NCBI GenBank assembly: GCA_021397835.1
Contig: JAJFZO010000191.1
Location: 8,256,001-8,320,000 of the forward strand
Direction: 5' to 3'
DNA length: 64,000 nt
From: Moringa oleifera
Taxonomy: Eukaryota; Streptophyta; Magnoliopsida; Brassicales; Moringaceae
Position numbers and translations under genes: made by a program. Below the pieces are notes generated by a model, which had not been told where the DNA came from, ran no database searches, and saw nothing but the letters and a program-made list of their open reading frames with translations. Shown piece after piece: positions 45,327 through 58,745 of this stretch. Each line of letters opens with the position of its first letter. Position 1 is the stretch's first letter.

Positions 45327-46700
45327 GAGGGCTCAACAAGGCTTCAATTCAGGATCAAAAAATTATATTTTATCTTAGGTTATAAATACTGTCCGATCAT
45401 ACTTTTATTTTTTATTATAATTTAAAAAGCATATTATAATTATATTTATATGTAATTTATTTTTATATTAAAATATATTAACTTATATGTAACAACGTAT
45501 AAATTTCATGTACATTAGCGGAGTATATTTATAAGCACAGTAGAAAACTACATGCTTAATGTACTTGCTTTTCTTGTCATAAAGTAAATTTTTTTTATAG
45601 AAAAAAGATTTTTTTTAAAAAAAGAATGTGATAGAGAAAAAGCTCACTTGTTTGTGTTGTCACTTAAACTTTAGATTTTTTTTAAATAATATAAATTATT
45701 AAATTTTTTATACTACTAAATTGAAAAGAGATAGGCATAAAATAAATTATTATGATAAAAGTTTTTGTTTCAATAAAAATAAAAAGTTATTATAATGATT
45801 TGAGAGCGGAGCACTGCTAACCTCTCATTTAAGAGAGTTATCAAATTACTTTATTTACAGATTTTCTATTTAAAATGACAAACATGCTATCATTTGTCAT
45901 GAAGAGATGTTGCTGCAACATTCCTTAACAAAGATGATTTAATTCAACTGGTCAAGCAATTAAATATTAAAGAACCAAGACTAGAAGACACAGTCAATGT
46001 TTTGAAAATCCAATCCGTCATCAAATGGAAAAAATTAAACGTCCTATCAAAAACTAATTGAAAATTAACTTGTGAAAAAATAATGATAATTTTTAATATA
46101 TAAAAATTAAAAAAATATAAAGTATAAAATATAATGACGCTTGTTAAATTTATGAAACAATTGCAAGAAAAAAAATCATAAATATGGACATAGAAACATC
46201 ATAATCATTAATCTAAATGTTCAATATGTTAAGATATGCAAATTGAAACAAATTCATGATCCATATAAATGAAACAAGCAATCAATTAATAATTAATTCA
46301 TACATTATAGCTAAATTTCTCAATAATAACAATTTCACCACATTTTTTTATGTATCAAAAGAATAATATTGATATAAATCTTAATCAACAAAATCAAAAC
46401 ATCATCACATTTAACCTTAAATGATCCTTAATCAAGTCTCATTGAAATTTCTATTTTATTGATATTTTCGTCATCATCTTATGCATTATGTTGATTTCTT
46501 AATTCTTTAACAGTTGGGATTATTATTATTTTTTATAGATGATACTTTTAAATTTTTTTGATAATGATAATTCATTTCATTAATTCAAATTATATAATAA
46601 GAAGTGTAGACACCTAATTTTATTGACATTACTGAGCAAGTTAGATATAGTATTGTACATCAAAACCAGAATCATGCTACTATGCCAGTCAAGTTTCATA
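45327..46700. other. AT-rich intergenic stretch, nothing recognised
   Basis: Long AT-rich DNA with short A and T runs. No frame with a motif, no clear repeat. Confidence 0.5.
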
Positions 46701-49700
46701 TCAGGATTATTCATTAATACTAAGACTAAAGACATGTTACTTCGCATCCAGTTAGATCGGGATTAAGCTTAGAACATAAGTTTTCTAAGATTAAGATTTT
46801 CATTAGTCCAAATCCAACATTAGGAGTTTCCTATATTGAGATTTAAAATTAAAGATCAAAACCAATATTTTCCTTAATTCGATCAAGGTCGGGAGCTTTT
46901 TTACATTAGGGTTCGAAGATCAAGATTGAGATTTCTTTTCTTCCTCATCAAAGAATGAGAATTTTTTTACTCAAGCTTAAAGTACTATATTCGAGAGTTT
47001 TTGATGTACAGATCACGTCACAATTGCACTACAAGGATGATTGTCGGATTGGGATCAAAATTGTAATATTGTATTAAAACTAATATTAAAATTAAAATCA
47101 AGATTATGTTCAATTTTGACAACTTGATCATGCAAAATCAGAGTTATGTTCAAGCTTCGATTTGGAATTTTGTTAATTGATAAAAGATGAAATCAAGTTA
47201 AAAGCGGAGTTTGCCATGAAGATATTGAGATTAGATACTAGAGATAGAGTTAGAGTAAGATTTGCACTAAAAAGATTTCTATTCATTGTGGATACTTAAA
47301 ATTTACCTACTAAAGATTTTAAGCAAAGATGCCACTATCACCATGCAACCTACACAACAATAATGTTACTTTAGAGAAGACTATGAAAAAAAGTGTCATT
47401 GTGGTTCGATAATAAAGAAATTAGGTTTTAAGGGAGAAATCAAGTTGGTAATCTCTTGGATGAGTGAGGCTAAGTCTCGCAAACTTAAGAAGACCTTCAT
47501 TTGATGTTTTCTCAGAATTCTTAACGCTCTTCCTTAAGGCCTATTAAAACTCTTTGAATTTTGGATTTTTGAGTCTTCCTAAGGAGAAGGGACATGTTAT
47601 TAGTGTTACAAGATCTCAGAAAGAATAAGGATTTAGTGGCAATTTAAAGAGTCTTCTTACTCAATCATAAGTTTTTGTAGGACAAGTTTCTTAAATAATA
47701 ATAGGTTGCAACAATTTCCCAAGATGAGCTGAAGAAGAGTCTTCTTGAAGGAACAGAGTTAATATTAGGACATTAAGGTCTTATATGAAAAGAAATTTAT
47801 TTGGTTGTACAGTGAGAGTTTCTAGTCACTCATGTTCCATTTTCGACACTTTTTCTTGGAAGAGTCTAAAATTTTAAACGGAGAGTCAATAAGAAGTCAT
47901 TGAATTGATGATTGGAGTTTAAATATCTAGGGCATTGATTATTTTAAAAAACTACATATTTACAAGATGATTCCATTAGTTTCATATTTTAAAGTAATAA
48001 TCTCTTAGGAAAGTATGCAGAAAATAATGTAAAAAGTTTAAAATAGCTTCATTTCATTTCATATTCAAAAAGACGGATTGCAACAAGTTTAAAATGCAAA
48101 AGAAAATACACTTAAAGTAGATTTTTCTTTAGTGTTGCAGACTTTTTATTCAGTTCATGTAGAATCAGAGTCATTGAGTCTAGATAAATGATAACTAGAC
48201 TTCTTATGGGCTCAAGAACAATTGGAAATGGTTAGGAGGTTAAAGTTACTTTTGGCTCTATGCATATAAATTCCATGTTCAAGTCAAGATACTTTTTTAG
48301 AATTTTAATTTTGGTATCTTTCTTAACTTTCTAGTAAACTTCAACACATCTTCTAAAATTATTTTATTCAACTCTTCACTTTTTTTAAGGCTACTACAAC
48401 TTCTCTAGCAACTATTATTTGTTCCAAATTAATGATCCTTCTTCAACTTCTCTTACTAAAGCTGAAAGTTCAACTTCATTTTCTTCATCTCTACCTTAAG
48501 TATATAAATTTATTGCCGGTTTGGGATTTTTGCTACTTAAGGGAGGAATTTTCAACTGCCAACTTAGCCCTCTTTTTTCTAGCTTCTTCTAAAGCTTTTT
48601 CAACCCTTTTAAAGACAGAATTAGCTTAACTTTAGATTTTATACTCATCTGTTACTAAGGAAGATATATAGATTACCTATCTAATAAATTATAAACAATG
48701 TTAGAATAAAAAATGAAGAGACATATAAAAAAGATATTAACTAACACATTTACATATTGGAAAGTAGAGAGAACAATTTTTTTAGTTATTGCCTCTTATT
48801 ATCTTGTAAAATTAAAGAATTGTAGGCTAGTAATATTGTTTCTTGCATAAAATTCCCAATTCTTTGGGTTAGAGAAAGGGTAGTGGCTATTGCTAATTTT
48901 TGACGAGAAAAGAAATAATAAAGGTCACTATACGAGTAAGGATACTCTGTTAGGAACTTACTTTCTATAATAGAAATGTTGCCATCTTACCTTTTTGGGA
49001 GAAGGAGCTAGGTGGTGTTTTCTCTGCGACCTTAACTATCTCTTCAAAGCTTCTCTTACCAACTCGAGGTATTATTAGAAAATTATATGCATTGAAAATA
49101 AAAGAAGTTAGTAATAGTCTTTTAAGACCATAAAAGCATATATATAAAAATGAAAGAAGCCAGCCTAATAAGGATGGTGACTCTAGATCATCTACATGGA
49201 GAAGTTGAAAGGCATTTCCTCATTAAGGTCTCTTTTTGGGGAGAGGTAAGCTAAGAATAGTGGAAGAAGCGTTTCTTGGTTAGACTCTAATGGAGGGTCT
49301 ACCCTTTTAGGGGAAACTATTTGATGAAGAGGAAAAACCTTTCCAAAAAGTGGTATTGGGATAGATTCTTTATTTATGAGGTTTAGATGCATTTATTTAT
49401 CCAAGATTCATTAAAGAAAAGAAGACATGGGTAGAGTCTTCGTGCTATGTGCTAGAAGAGTCTGGAAGTAGCAAAAAGATCATAAAGGTGGTGTTAACAC
49501 CATAGTCCTGGTTGTAGTGAGTCCACTTATTAATCCTAGATTAGATTTTATTTTAGAATACCCAAAAGTAAGAGCCTGCCTAATTTTTCACCGTATTTTT
49601 GGAGGTCAAAAGCAAAGAGTGAGGGTCTTTTAGAGGAAAATTACAAAAATTTCATAATGTTCTAAGTCACTCTATTATTGTTTTAATTCAAAAAATCTAG

Positions 49701-52100
49701 AAATTAAAGACTAAAAGGGATAAATTTGTGATCCCTAAATTGAAACATCTAGCATAAAAAGTAACTAAAATCCTTTAGGAGTTAGGGACTAACTGGGAAG
49801 GTGACAAGATATAATTTTAACAAATAACTCTAAACAAAGTGTTTAAAAAGAAGTCTTAAACCCTATTTGAGACATTCCTCGAACACACAGAGGGCGTTCA
49901 TTTATCTGAGTAGGGCCTCTCATCAACTGCGGGTATCACCATGCCCACTGGGGCAAGGATCCTGTATGATTTCCTGACCTTAACTAGATCCCTAGTGGTA
50001 ATCATAGAAGAGCCTATGAACTCCATTTTAAAAGTCATAAAAGAAAAATAAATAGCAAAGCAAAGTGTAAATTTACTTAGAAGAACAAAAAATAGTGATA
50101 AACCTCGTTAGAGATATAAAGACTATTCTTAGAGTGAACTCATGGAAATTAAGAGATATAAAGAATGTTTGGGAAGGCAGAATGATGAGGAGAACTATAA
50201 GAAAGACAAAAAAAAAAAAAAAGAAAGCAAAACATTTTAAAGAAAATTAATCATTAAGGCAGAGCCATTGCAAAGGAGAAAAACCATTAAAAGTGACATT
50301 ATTGACGTTGTTAAAGCGCCTCTGGTAACATAAGGCAAAGTGTTGATGTAACACATGCCCAAAAGTAGTGCACCTAATAAAGTCTATAACATATTTTTAG
50401 ACCAAATGCAAACTGAAAACCATATGAAAGAAGGCCAAATGCAAAAGCAAACTAAAAATTAGAGTCAAATATAGAAATCGAACTCCAAATTTAGGAGACT
50501 TAGATAGCATAGTAAAGGCTAGCCTTAAAGACCTGTTCTTGAGTTATCTAGGTAAAGAGAAGGGAAATTAAAAGTGTTGTTTCATGCATACAAATTTGAA
50601 GGGTGTTGAAATTAAGTTAGAATCAATAAAAACACTACAAAAGAGTTTTACTTGTGATTAACAGACCTCATGAATGCAAACTCTGCTAAGCACAGTTGAG
50701 CACATTGCATATGATCTCTAGTTGCAAGATATCTTTACTTAATACAATTCATACATTCCACAACAAGCAAAAAAAAAAGTTCTTTTAAAAATTCCTCTAG
50801 CTTTCATATATTCATTTAAGTCTTCATTTCTTTTAAAAAGAATTTCTTTCAAAAATTTTCATTTCTTCATATCTTTTCGAAGAAATAAGGAACACTATAA
50901 AAGTGTGCATGACTTTAAGAGGTACTTATCAATAATGCCACTGTCACCTAATAGCTTGAAGAACATCATCTATTTTTTACATCACTTTAGGAAAAGGTGC
51001 TTGAAAGGGGTTCGATGATGGAACAATTGGATTTTTAGAGAAACTCAATAAACTTGGCTGAATCATGTAGATTTTCATTCGGGATCTTTCTAAACTATTA
51101 GTGGAAGATCCCTTCAGTAGTGCTTATAAATCTTAAGATTAGGATTAATCTAAGGCCAAAAATTTTTTTAGATCAAGGTTAACTCAAGGTCGAGAGTTTT
51201 TCAAGAACGAGGTTAAGCTAAGGTCAGGAGTTTTCAAGATCAGGGTTAAGCTCAAGGTCAAGGGTTCTCCAAGATTGAGATTAACTCAAGATTAGGAGTT
51301 TCACAAGATCAAGATTAACTTAAGGTCAAGTATTTTTTCAAATTAACAATTTTTCAAGGTTACGGTTCAAAGTCGACCTAGAACGAGACATCTTTTTAGC
51401 TCAAGGTCAAGTGTTTTTTTATATCAAGATTTGAATTGAAAAACGGATCAAATTTATTTTTTCTCTGGTCAAGGTTAGGGTTCGAAGTGGAAGACTAAGT
51501 CAGGATGTCTTTTCAACTCAGGATCAGGACTTTCCTAAATTAGAGTACAAAGTTGAAGATTAAGACAGAGATTTTCCTTCATGTAGTACAAGGTCGAGAC
51601 TTTCTTGGATTGGAGTTTAAAGTCAAAGATCGAGATTGAGGTTTTTCTTCATCTGGTCTAAAGTGAAAGACCAAGATCTAAGTTTTTTTTCAACTTAAGA
51701 TCGAGAGTATTTCCTAAATCGGGGTTTGAAATTAGAAATCAATATCAAGATTCAAAATTTTTTTAGATCAAGACTTAAAAAGTTGAAGATTGAGAATCTC
51801 TGCCAATAACATCCAAATTGGGGTCTCCCATCTTTAGAGTCAAGTTCAGAGTCTTCAGATAATTAAGATTTGAAGACCAATTTTTGATTGAGATTTTCCA
51901 CCTTTGAAATTAAGATCTTGATTTTTTGCCATCACGTTCCAAGATCGAGTTTCTCTATGTCATTAGGGTTTACAATTCAAAATTAAAATTGAAAGTTTCT
52001 GCCATAAAGACCAAGATCAAGATTTCTCTCATCATTAAGATTTAAAATTGAAAGCTTAGATCGAGAGTTAGAGTCTGCCATAAGAACAGTCTTCCCAAAA
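46700..52100. repeat. Degenerate repeat-rich region, probably retroelement-derived
   Basis: Two zones (about 46,740-47,330 and 51,050-52,080) are full of diverged GATCAAGATT- and GATTGAGATT-type motifs, and one part of the second shows a regular 34-bp period. The DNA between (47.3-51 kb) has no frame with a recognisable domain: those at 48,432-48,629 and 49,192-49,392 are short and without motifs. The repeat style and the neighbouring gypsy remnants suggest untranslated parts of large Ty3-gypsy elements, which is inference. Confidence 0.4.
51137..51345 (+). repeat. 34-bp minisatellite, six units
   Basis: Units start with GATTAGGATT, GATCAAGGTT, GAACGAGGTT, GATCAGGGTT, GATTGAGATT and GATCAAGATT at 51,137, 51,171, 51,205, 51,238, 51,273 and 51,307, steps of 34, 34, 33, 35 and 34 bp. 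Each continues with an AACTCAAGGTCAAGAGTTTTT-like part. More diverged relatives continue to about 52,080. Confidence 0.85.
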
Positions 52101-54138
52101 GTTTTAACATGCTTGCAAATCTGCATAATTAGTAGTAGAGCTACTCATGTGGCACGTCATCAATGGAAGCATTATTACTTATCAAAGTAATGCTCTACTT
52201 TTAAAGAAAGGAAGACTAATGACATGGTAGGACATCAGTAATAGAGCCATTATCATAATTATGGTTTTAATTAGGGAAATTCATAGCGTGAGAAAAATAT
52301 TACAAGTCGTCATCAACCTTTAGAGGTGCGATTGACCAGCATCTTAAATAAAATTAGCTATTTTATTTTTTAAAAAATGAAATCATAGGTTTAGGAGTTG
52401 GTTATACTTAAGAAAGGATTAGCACTCCTAAAATGCTCAAAAATTAGAAACATGTTTGATTTCTTTTATAAAAATAATTTTAACGGGTATTTTGATTAAC
52501 ACTTACTTACCTTATTCTTTTCTAAAATTAGTAACTTCATTCCTATACACCAAAATATTTTTTAAGGAGAGGAAAGTGATTTACACTTGCTTACCTTATT
52601 CTTCTCTAAAAAAGGTTAAAAACTATATATGTAATATTTTCTAAAGAAGAAATTTATCATGAAAGCATTTTTTTCATATAGTATAACTATAAACATTGAA
52701 TAGGTTAAAGCAGAAAACTTAACAAAAATCTAATAATATCTTAACTCAAGCAATTTTATTTAAGAAAATGAATAGTTTATAGTAAATTGAAAAGGATAGT
52801 TTTTATACCTCTTGAAGTTCCCTACTTCTTTCTATAGATTTCTTCATTTCTTCAATAAAAGATTTTCGCTAAAAACTCTTTTAATCAGAAACAAAAGCTT
52901 CTAAAATCTAATGAAACTACGATTTTTTTTTTAAAGGTGTTTACAGGTGAAGGAGGGAGCTTTTTCTTCCATGCATCTGAAGGTAAATCCAAGAGTGAGC
53001 GTGCGTATAAGTGAATGAGTGTGAATGTCTAGGTACAGGCTTACAATAAGTATTTATAGGTTTTCATTGGTGTAGGTTAACAACAAATGGTGGGCAGATT
53101 AGAAAAGTGTAGTGTCCTCAACTCTAGACTTTAACAGAGTTGGCTCTACCTTAAGAGGTGTTCTGAGACTCTACAAAAGTGCACTTGTTAATCCTGAGTT
53201 ATTCCTCATTCTTCGCCTTCGTTTAGGTGCAGTGATGTCTTAAATTCTATCTATCCTCTCCTCCGTAGACCAAGAACAAGTCTACCTAGTGAAATCCATT
53301 GTACCTCTTAATTCTCTTGAGTTCAAACTTGATTTCAGTTTAGAACAGTAAGTTTCAGTCTTTCCATGCAGTTCAACATTCTTTGTAAGATTTTTAACTT
53401 GAAACTTGTCTTTTGGTTGACGAAATCAACTTAACCTAATCTACATAATGTGCTTCTTCAAGCAGAGTGCCTTGTTAGTAGATTGGCTGCTACATGTAAA
53501 ATTTTTTGCTGATCAAGTCTGCCTTTATTCATCTGTAGCCAAGTTAATGCTCCCAAGCATATAGCCCTCTTATTAGGCTTCAGATTAATATAGTAACATC
53601 GCTAAATAATGTCGTGCCACATTAGTTAATGAGGATAAGTAATGAGGTTCTACTCTACCTTGTTATCAGCATTAACCACTAACGTTCTACCACATCAATT
53701 AATGAATGGGTGAGTAGGTGCAGCTCCATCTTGCCATTTCATCAATATCGACCACCGGTGTCCTACCAACAAGATTCCCCTGCTACGTGAGTCGCTTTAA
53801 CCAATATTAATGACTACTTTTACCTTGTTAACAAAGGCACCTAGTCATGCCATGCCACATCAGCTTATTATGCCACATCAGTAGTGTTGTTCTCAAAGAT
53901 GTTATTTTTCGTGACATCTCTCTCCAATGGTTAATTTTTCTTTCAATGTTTTCTTTTCATTCTACTGATTCTTTCTCACATTTTCCTTCATTGTTTTGCC
54001 CTATAAAACCCTATTTGCTCCATAAAACCCATTTTGCTTTGTCTAAAGTTTATAGATCCTTTTAAGGTTAGTCTCTCTTACTTACAACAGAGCTCATTCT
54101 CTCTTTTTATTTTTTTTCTTCTTATATTCTAGTTTACC
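52101..54138. other. Repeat-derived stretch, possible LTR or leader of the gag-like element
   Basis: Contains several GCCACATCA-type repeats (about 53,600-53,880) and a diverged partial duplication, ACTTACTTACCTTATTCTTT against ACTTGCTTACCTTATTCTTC, at about 52,500 and 52,585. No LTR pair was found, so the assignment is only by position. Confidence 0.3.
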
Positions 54139-55848
54139 ATGAAATTTGTAGGTCCTTTGGTAGTTACCAACATGGATTTGCGGGATCCTACCTCAGTAGG
54201 TATGGTGATACCTACCTTAGATGAAAGGCTTTAGTCAAAAAAGCCAAACTTCCTCTATATGTTTAAGAAATGTCTCAAAAGATGCTTGAGATTTCCTCTA
54301 AACACTTTATTTAAAACTATTTATGAAAATTATGTGTTTTTCCCTCTCAACTGATTCCTAATTCTTAAAAAATCTTAGTTGCCTTCTTTACTAAGTGTCT
54401 AAATGTAGAGATTATCAAATTATCAGTGTTGGTGTTTTCTCAATTTTTTGAACAGAAATAACTAAAGATTTACCTAGGAGTCCAAGAGGCCTTCACTTTT
54501 TGTCTATGATCTTTCAAAGGCAGTGAAGTATTAAAGGCAATTAGATTTCTGTGTGCTTTGGAATAAAATTTCCTTTAGGATTAACCAATGGACTTTGGCC
54601 AACAAAAAGAAGACTTTGCTTATGTTAGTACTTTAATGATAGCTAGAGTACATTCTCACTTAGTTTTCTAAGAGCTTGTCCTTATGCCATCCACTAAAAA
54701 TTCTACCAACTTACTTCTTATTTTGTTTCCAGTAACAATAAACCTCCCTTAGAGTCTGCCTCAGCCCACTCTTCCTCTACCCTGCCTAATCTTACTTCCT
54801 CATCAATAAATCTCTTCCTAGAAATACTTTTGACCTTATTCCTTTAAATGAATCAGAGTCTTCATCATCAAATGATTTAAATTTTGTCGCAATATGAATT
54901 TTATGCTTATAGCAGACTGTCAATGACTTTTTTTTTCTTTGTAGATCACTTCTTAATTATGCCTAAAGGTAAAAAGAGAAACATTAAGGAAGTAATGGAA
55001 GTGGCTGAGAAGAAACCTTTAAGCTCTTTCTATAAGAAAAGCAAAGTGGCAGCATTTTTCCTGTAAAAGGTAGGTACCTAGTAGAGTACTCCTCAAATAT
55101 TGATCTCTGCAAACTTTTCCTTTCAGTAAGAGCCTACAAAACTCATCACTTATTCTTCAATCTAAGATATTAAGAAAATTATCCATGAAGAGGTGCTACT
55201 AGCTTTTACTTTGTTAGCTTTCCATATAAGAATAGAATGTACCTAGAAAGGATGTCTAACTCGCTAATTGAGGTAAAACTCATACCTTTATGCTTAAAAA
55301 TTGTTTACTTTTCTTAGTTTTTTCTTTGTTTACATATAATTCCTTTTATTTGTAGGTTATTCAGCCATCTACCTTGATAACAGAAAGAATATAAGAATTA
55401 GAGTTAGGCTGAATTTGTATTTCAAAAGACTAAAAAGGCTTTTGAGGAGGCTTGGAAGAAAGAAGCTAAGTTGATAATTGAAGTCTCTACTCTTCAGCTA
55501 TAGAAATAAAAGGTAAATCAAGAGATCTTCATGCTGAAGGCAAAAATAGAGAAGATGAGGATGGACTTTAGATTTCAACAAGGGAAGTTAAAGAATGACC
55601 ACTTATAATAGTTGGCTGCTGCTGAGGAGGAAGCCGTAGTAGCTGTCAAAGACAGTGAAAAGCTAAACAAGATGATACTAAAGGAGTGTGTAAAAGTTTC
55701 CTGGGAAGTGAAGAAGGATACTAAAGCTAAAGTGTTGAAGAAGTATCCTTATCTCAACTTTGACTTCATCACCATTACACATAGCACTTCTTCTACCTCT
55801 CAAGCTACTCTAATAATGACTGTACGAATCAAATTTTACAAGAATTGA
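54139..55848 (+). pseudogene. Gag-like (putative gypsy-type transposon) fragment with coiled-coil tail
   Basis: From ATG at 54,139 the + strand reads MKFVGPLVVTNMDL and then a broken stretch whose hydrophobic pattern (FLYMFKKCLKR, CLRFPL, SVLVFSQFFEQK, then a Trp-Asn-type block near 54,570) resembles the plant 'putative gypsy type transposon' (Transposase_28) family. Further on, Lys/Glu-rich pieces (PKGKKRNIKEVMEVAEKK at 54,960-55,015; KAFEEAWKKEAKLI near 55,436-55,480; EEEAVVAVKDSEKLNK near 55,618-55,670) form coiled coils, ending with KVLKKYPYLNFDFI. Such an end, a coiled coil followed by a YPxLDFDF-like motif, is common in these proteins. Several stops break it. The family assignment is tentative; the retroelement nature is likelier. 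Confidence 0.5.
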
Positions 55849-56840
55849 ATAAAAAGACTACAAATCCTAAGGAAAAGAATGATTGGATGTATTTTTTTCT
55901 TTATCTGGATGTAATTTTTTTATAGAAATAAAATATACTTCCTTATTATATTTTCTTGTCTATTTTCTACTTTTATACACTATTGTAAGATGAAAAAATC
56001 ATTAACAATCATAAAACATCAACTTTCATCATGATAAATTCCTATTTCTACAAAAACTAAAGATAGATTTTTTCCTTGAAGTATAGAAAAGTGGGCAGAC
56101 CCTCCTTAGCAAGAGTGTCAAAAATGTTAAATGAACGGGTAGAGATTTCGCTTTTATCAACAATAAGAATTTGGCATCCTAATATTCATTTTGCAACCTC
56201 AAGCAGACTCTCCATCACTCGTCCTTGAAAATTTTCAAACTTTCTCCAAATGTTGGAGATTCTACTTGGAAAGACTGCCAAAATATACTAAAGATGTGTC
56301 TAGACACTATTCTTCGGTTAAAATAGAGATTTTCACATTTTATCATTCATTTCCCTTCTTCAAGCAGACTCTTCCTTAGTATCCACCGTGAATTCAAGAT
56401 TTTACTAATTTTCAAGCGAACCTTCTCTAGTCCCTGGCAGACTCTCCCTAGGATAAGTGTTAAGAACTACAACATAAGAGTTTTGGCATTTTGATTTTCA
56501 CTTTTAGGAGGTTGCCTACTAAATTCTACCTCTCAGTTTCAATTTCTCCCTTAATTGGCTCTATTTGCATAATCTTCTTTGAGAGTGACATTACTATTCT
56601 TCAAGCTGCATGTGGACAATCGTACCTCTGATTTTCAAATTCCAATAAAGGTTAAACTTGAGTATCGATAGTTATCCTTTTTTTATTATTTTTAAAAATT
56701 GAAAACAAAATAATGACTAAGAGATGACAAATTTTTTCCTCACAAATTCATTTCCCTCATCTTTTGATGATGAGCATTTCACTTATCAATGGAATTTTTT
56801 TTTATACAAATGCCTTCTTTTAGAATTCTTCCTCAACTTT

Positions 56841-56940
56841 AGACGAAAGATCCCTAATTTCATCTCATGATGATATTCTTCCTCGTCCTTAGACGAAAGA
56901 TCCCTAATTTCATCTCATGATGATATTCTTCCTCGTCCTT
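56841..56940. repeat. Exact 50-bp tandem duplication
   Basis: Two identical 50-bp units, each starting AGACGAAAGATCCCTAATTT and ending TTCCTCGTCCTT, lie back to back. Perfect identity implies a recent event (or assembly artefact) in otherwise diverged repeats. Confidence 0.95.
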
Positions 56941-56980
56941 GGATGACAAGCAAAATTTGAATTTTATCTTCTATTATCAG

Positions 56981-57500
56981 AATTCTTCTTTGACCGTGGA
57001 TAGCTTTTATCTCCTATCAAAACTTTTTTCTTGATATTCAATTATGTAAGGTATTTATCTCCATCAAAATTTCTGTTGATATTTGAGATGCATAAATGTT
57101 TTGGAAGGTCTTATCTTCCATTGAAATCATCCTAGATATCTAATGATTTGGCTATCAAAATTCTTCTTCGACGTGCCCTACGAATGTTTTCTGCTATCGA
57201 AATAATCTCAACATTTAACATCACTAGGAAAATTTTCAAATTTTGAGATATTAAGTCTTCCATCAGATTTGTCCTTAATGTTTGACAATTGATTGTTATA
57301 ATTCTTCCTTAATATGTCTAACATAATTTGTCTTTTATCGTGATTGCTTCCACATTTGAAATTAGCTCAAAAGCTTTGAAATCTCATGTCTTTCATCAAA
57401 TTCATCCTTAATGGTTAATGATTGGCTGTTGCAATTCCTCCCAAACATTCCGAATGAAATTTTGTCTTTTATCAAAATTACTTTGACATTACAAAGAATG
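56981..57500 (-). repeat. Diverged tandem array, about 133-141-bp period
   Basis: An AATTCTTCnTn landmark recurs at about 57,159, 57,300 and 57,433 (an earlier relative at 56,981), with shared parts such as TCATCCTTAATG, TTTGTCTTTTATC and TTGACATTT-like blocks between. About three units. Confidence 0.6.
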
Positions 57501-58009
57501 ATACATTTGTATCATGATCTCTCCTTCTTTTTTTTTTAGTCTTTTCACCTAGTCATCAAAGCATATAACTTGTTAATTAAAGCATTTTTTTCATTTATTT
57601 CTCTTATTTCCTCTCTTTCCTTCTATTTGAAGAAACTGGATGCTTTCAACATTTCACATCCTTTTTATAAAATATAAATTGAAAAAAATGATCAATTTAA
57701 TCAGTGATTTGGGATTCTTTCAATAAAGGGACTCCTTATGTACACTTTCTAGTTTTTACCTTTCCAAAGTGTTTCCCTTAAAAATGTCATTTTTTCTTGA
57801 TTTTATCAAAATTACTTTCTTTTTAGAAAGTCATTTTTATTTTGAGGTTAAAGTTGTTTTGAATAGGTAATCGAACATATGATCTTAAAAATAACAAACA
57901 ATGCATCAGTGGGATATTAAATTAAGCAATTTTCATTTCAAATAAAGCTATGTGTAAGAAGAAATTGAAGTTCCATTCCATCACTATTTGGCATTAGCTT
58001 GGTACGTTT

Positions 58010-58745
58010 CTTCTTAACAATGACTACTTTAATATACTTGATTTCCTTGTTTGAAAGAAAAACTCTTCGTTGAATTCATCTCTCATGCATAGTACTTCTT
58101 GATGATGTTTAAATTCATTGGGCTTGGTAGCTCTTCCCATCCATTTGCAGTAGATTGAGATCCCCTCCATAGAAAGCCTTTTTCATCGTATATGATCCAT
58201 CTGAGTTAAGTGCCCATTTGCCCCTCACATTTATTACGTTTTTTAGTATGCAATTTAGCATTGATTCCTTTTCTTTAAATTATATGGGATTCACCTTTTT
58301 ATTATATGTCCTTTCTATTTTGCTTTGATAAAGTTACCCATAATTAATAGCTCTTAATCTTTTTTCATCTATCATGTTTGGTTGTTCATACCGTGATGTA
58401 TCCATTCAACTTCTTCAAGTTGAGTCTTTCTGAGGACCTCTAAGGACAAATTTATGTCTCTATTGGTGAGATTACTTCTGTATCGTACACCACAGATATG
58501 GCATTGTCTTAGTCAATGTCTTTACTGAAGTTTTGTAAGCATGCGAAGCAAAGGGCAACATCTCATGCCAATCTTTGTAGGTCATTGTCATCTTCTGAAT
58601 GATCTTCTTAATATTCTTATTGGTAGCTTCTACCGGTCTGTTCATCTTTGGTTTATGGGGGCAGAATTGTGATGCTTTATATTTAACTAAGTAGTTTTTT
58701 TTTCATCCATTTGTTTTCAAGTTTGTTGTACTATTTGAGATGATT
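58010..58745 (-). pseudogene. Ty3-gypsy integrase C-terminal fragment
   Basis: The - strand reads KYKASQFCPHKPKMNRPVEA, TNKNIKKIIQKM, YKDWHEMLPFASHAYKTSVK (about 58,500-58,690), then GPQKDST, YNKKVNPI and RGKWALNSDGSY followed by YTMKKAFYGGDL and LLQMDGK down to about 58,130. The family has YRPKMNGAVEAANKNIKKII, DWHEMLPFALHGYRTSVR, RGKWAPNYEGPYVVKKAF and MDGE in that order, the integrase core end and C-terminal domain of plant Tat-type gypsy elements. Stops and shifts occur in several places. RT, RNase H and the catalytic integrase DD residues are not found upstream, so this is the pol tail only. Confidence 0.9.

Larger units (their letters stand above)
55849..58009 (-). repeat. Repeat-rich DNA next to the gypsy integrase, probable 3' untranslated region
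   Basis: Downstream of the integrase end (on its own strand) the DNA has no coding motif but carries tandem repeats of two kinds (56,841-56,940 and about 56,980-57,500) and scattered CAAGCAGACTCT repeats near 56,200, 56,360 and 56,440. Tandem repeats in the 3' untranslated region are described for Tat/Ogre Ty3-gypsy elements, which fits the position here. Confidence 0.45.
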
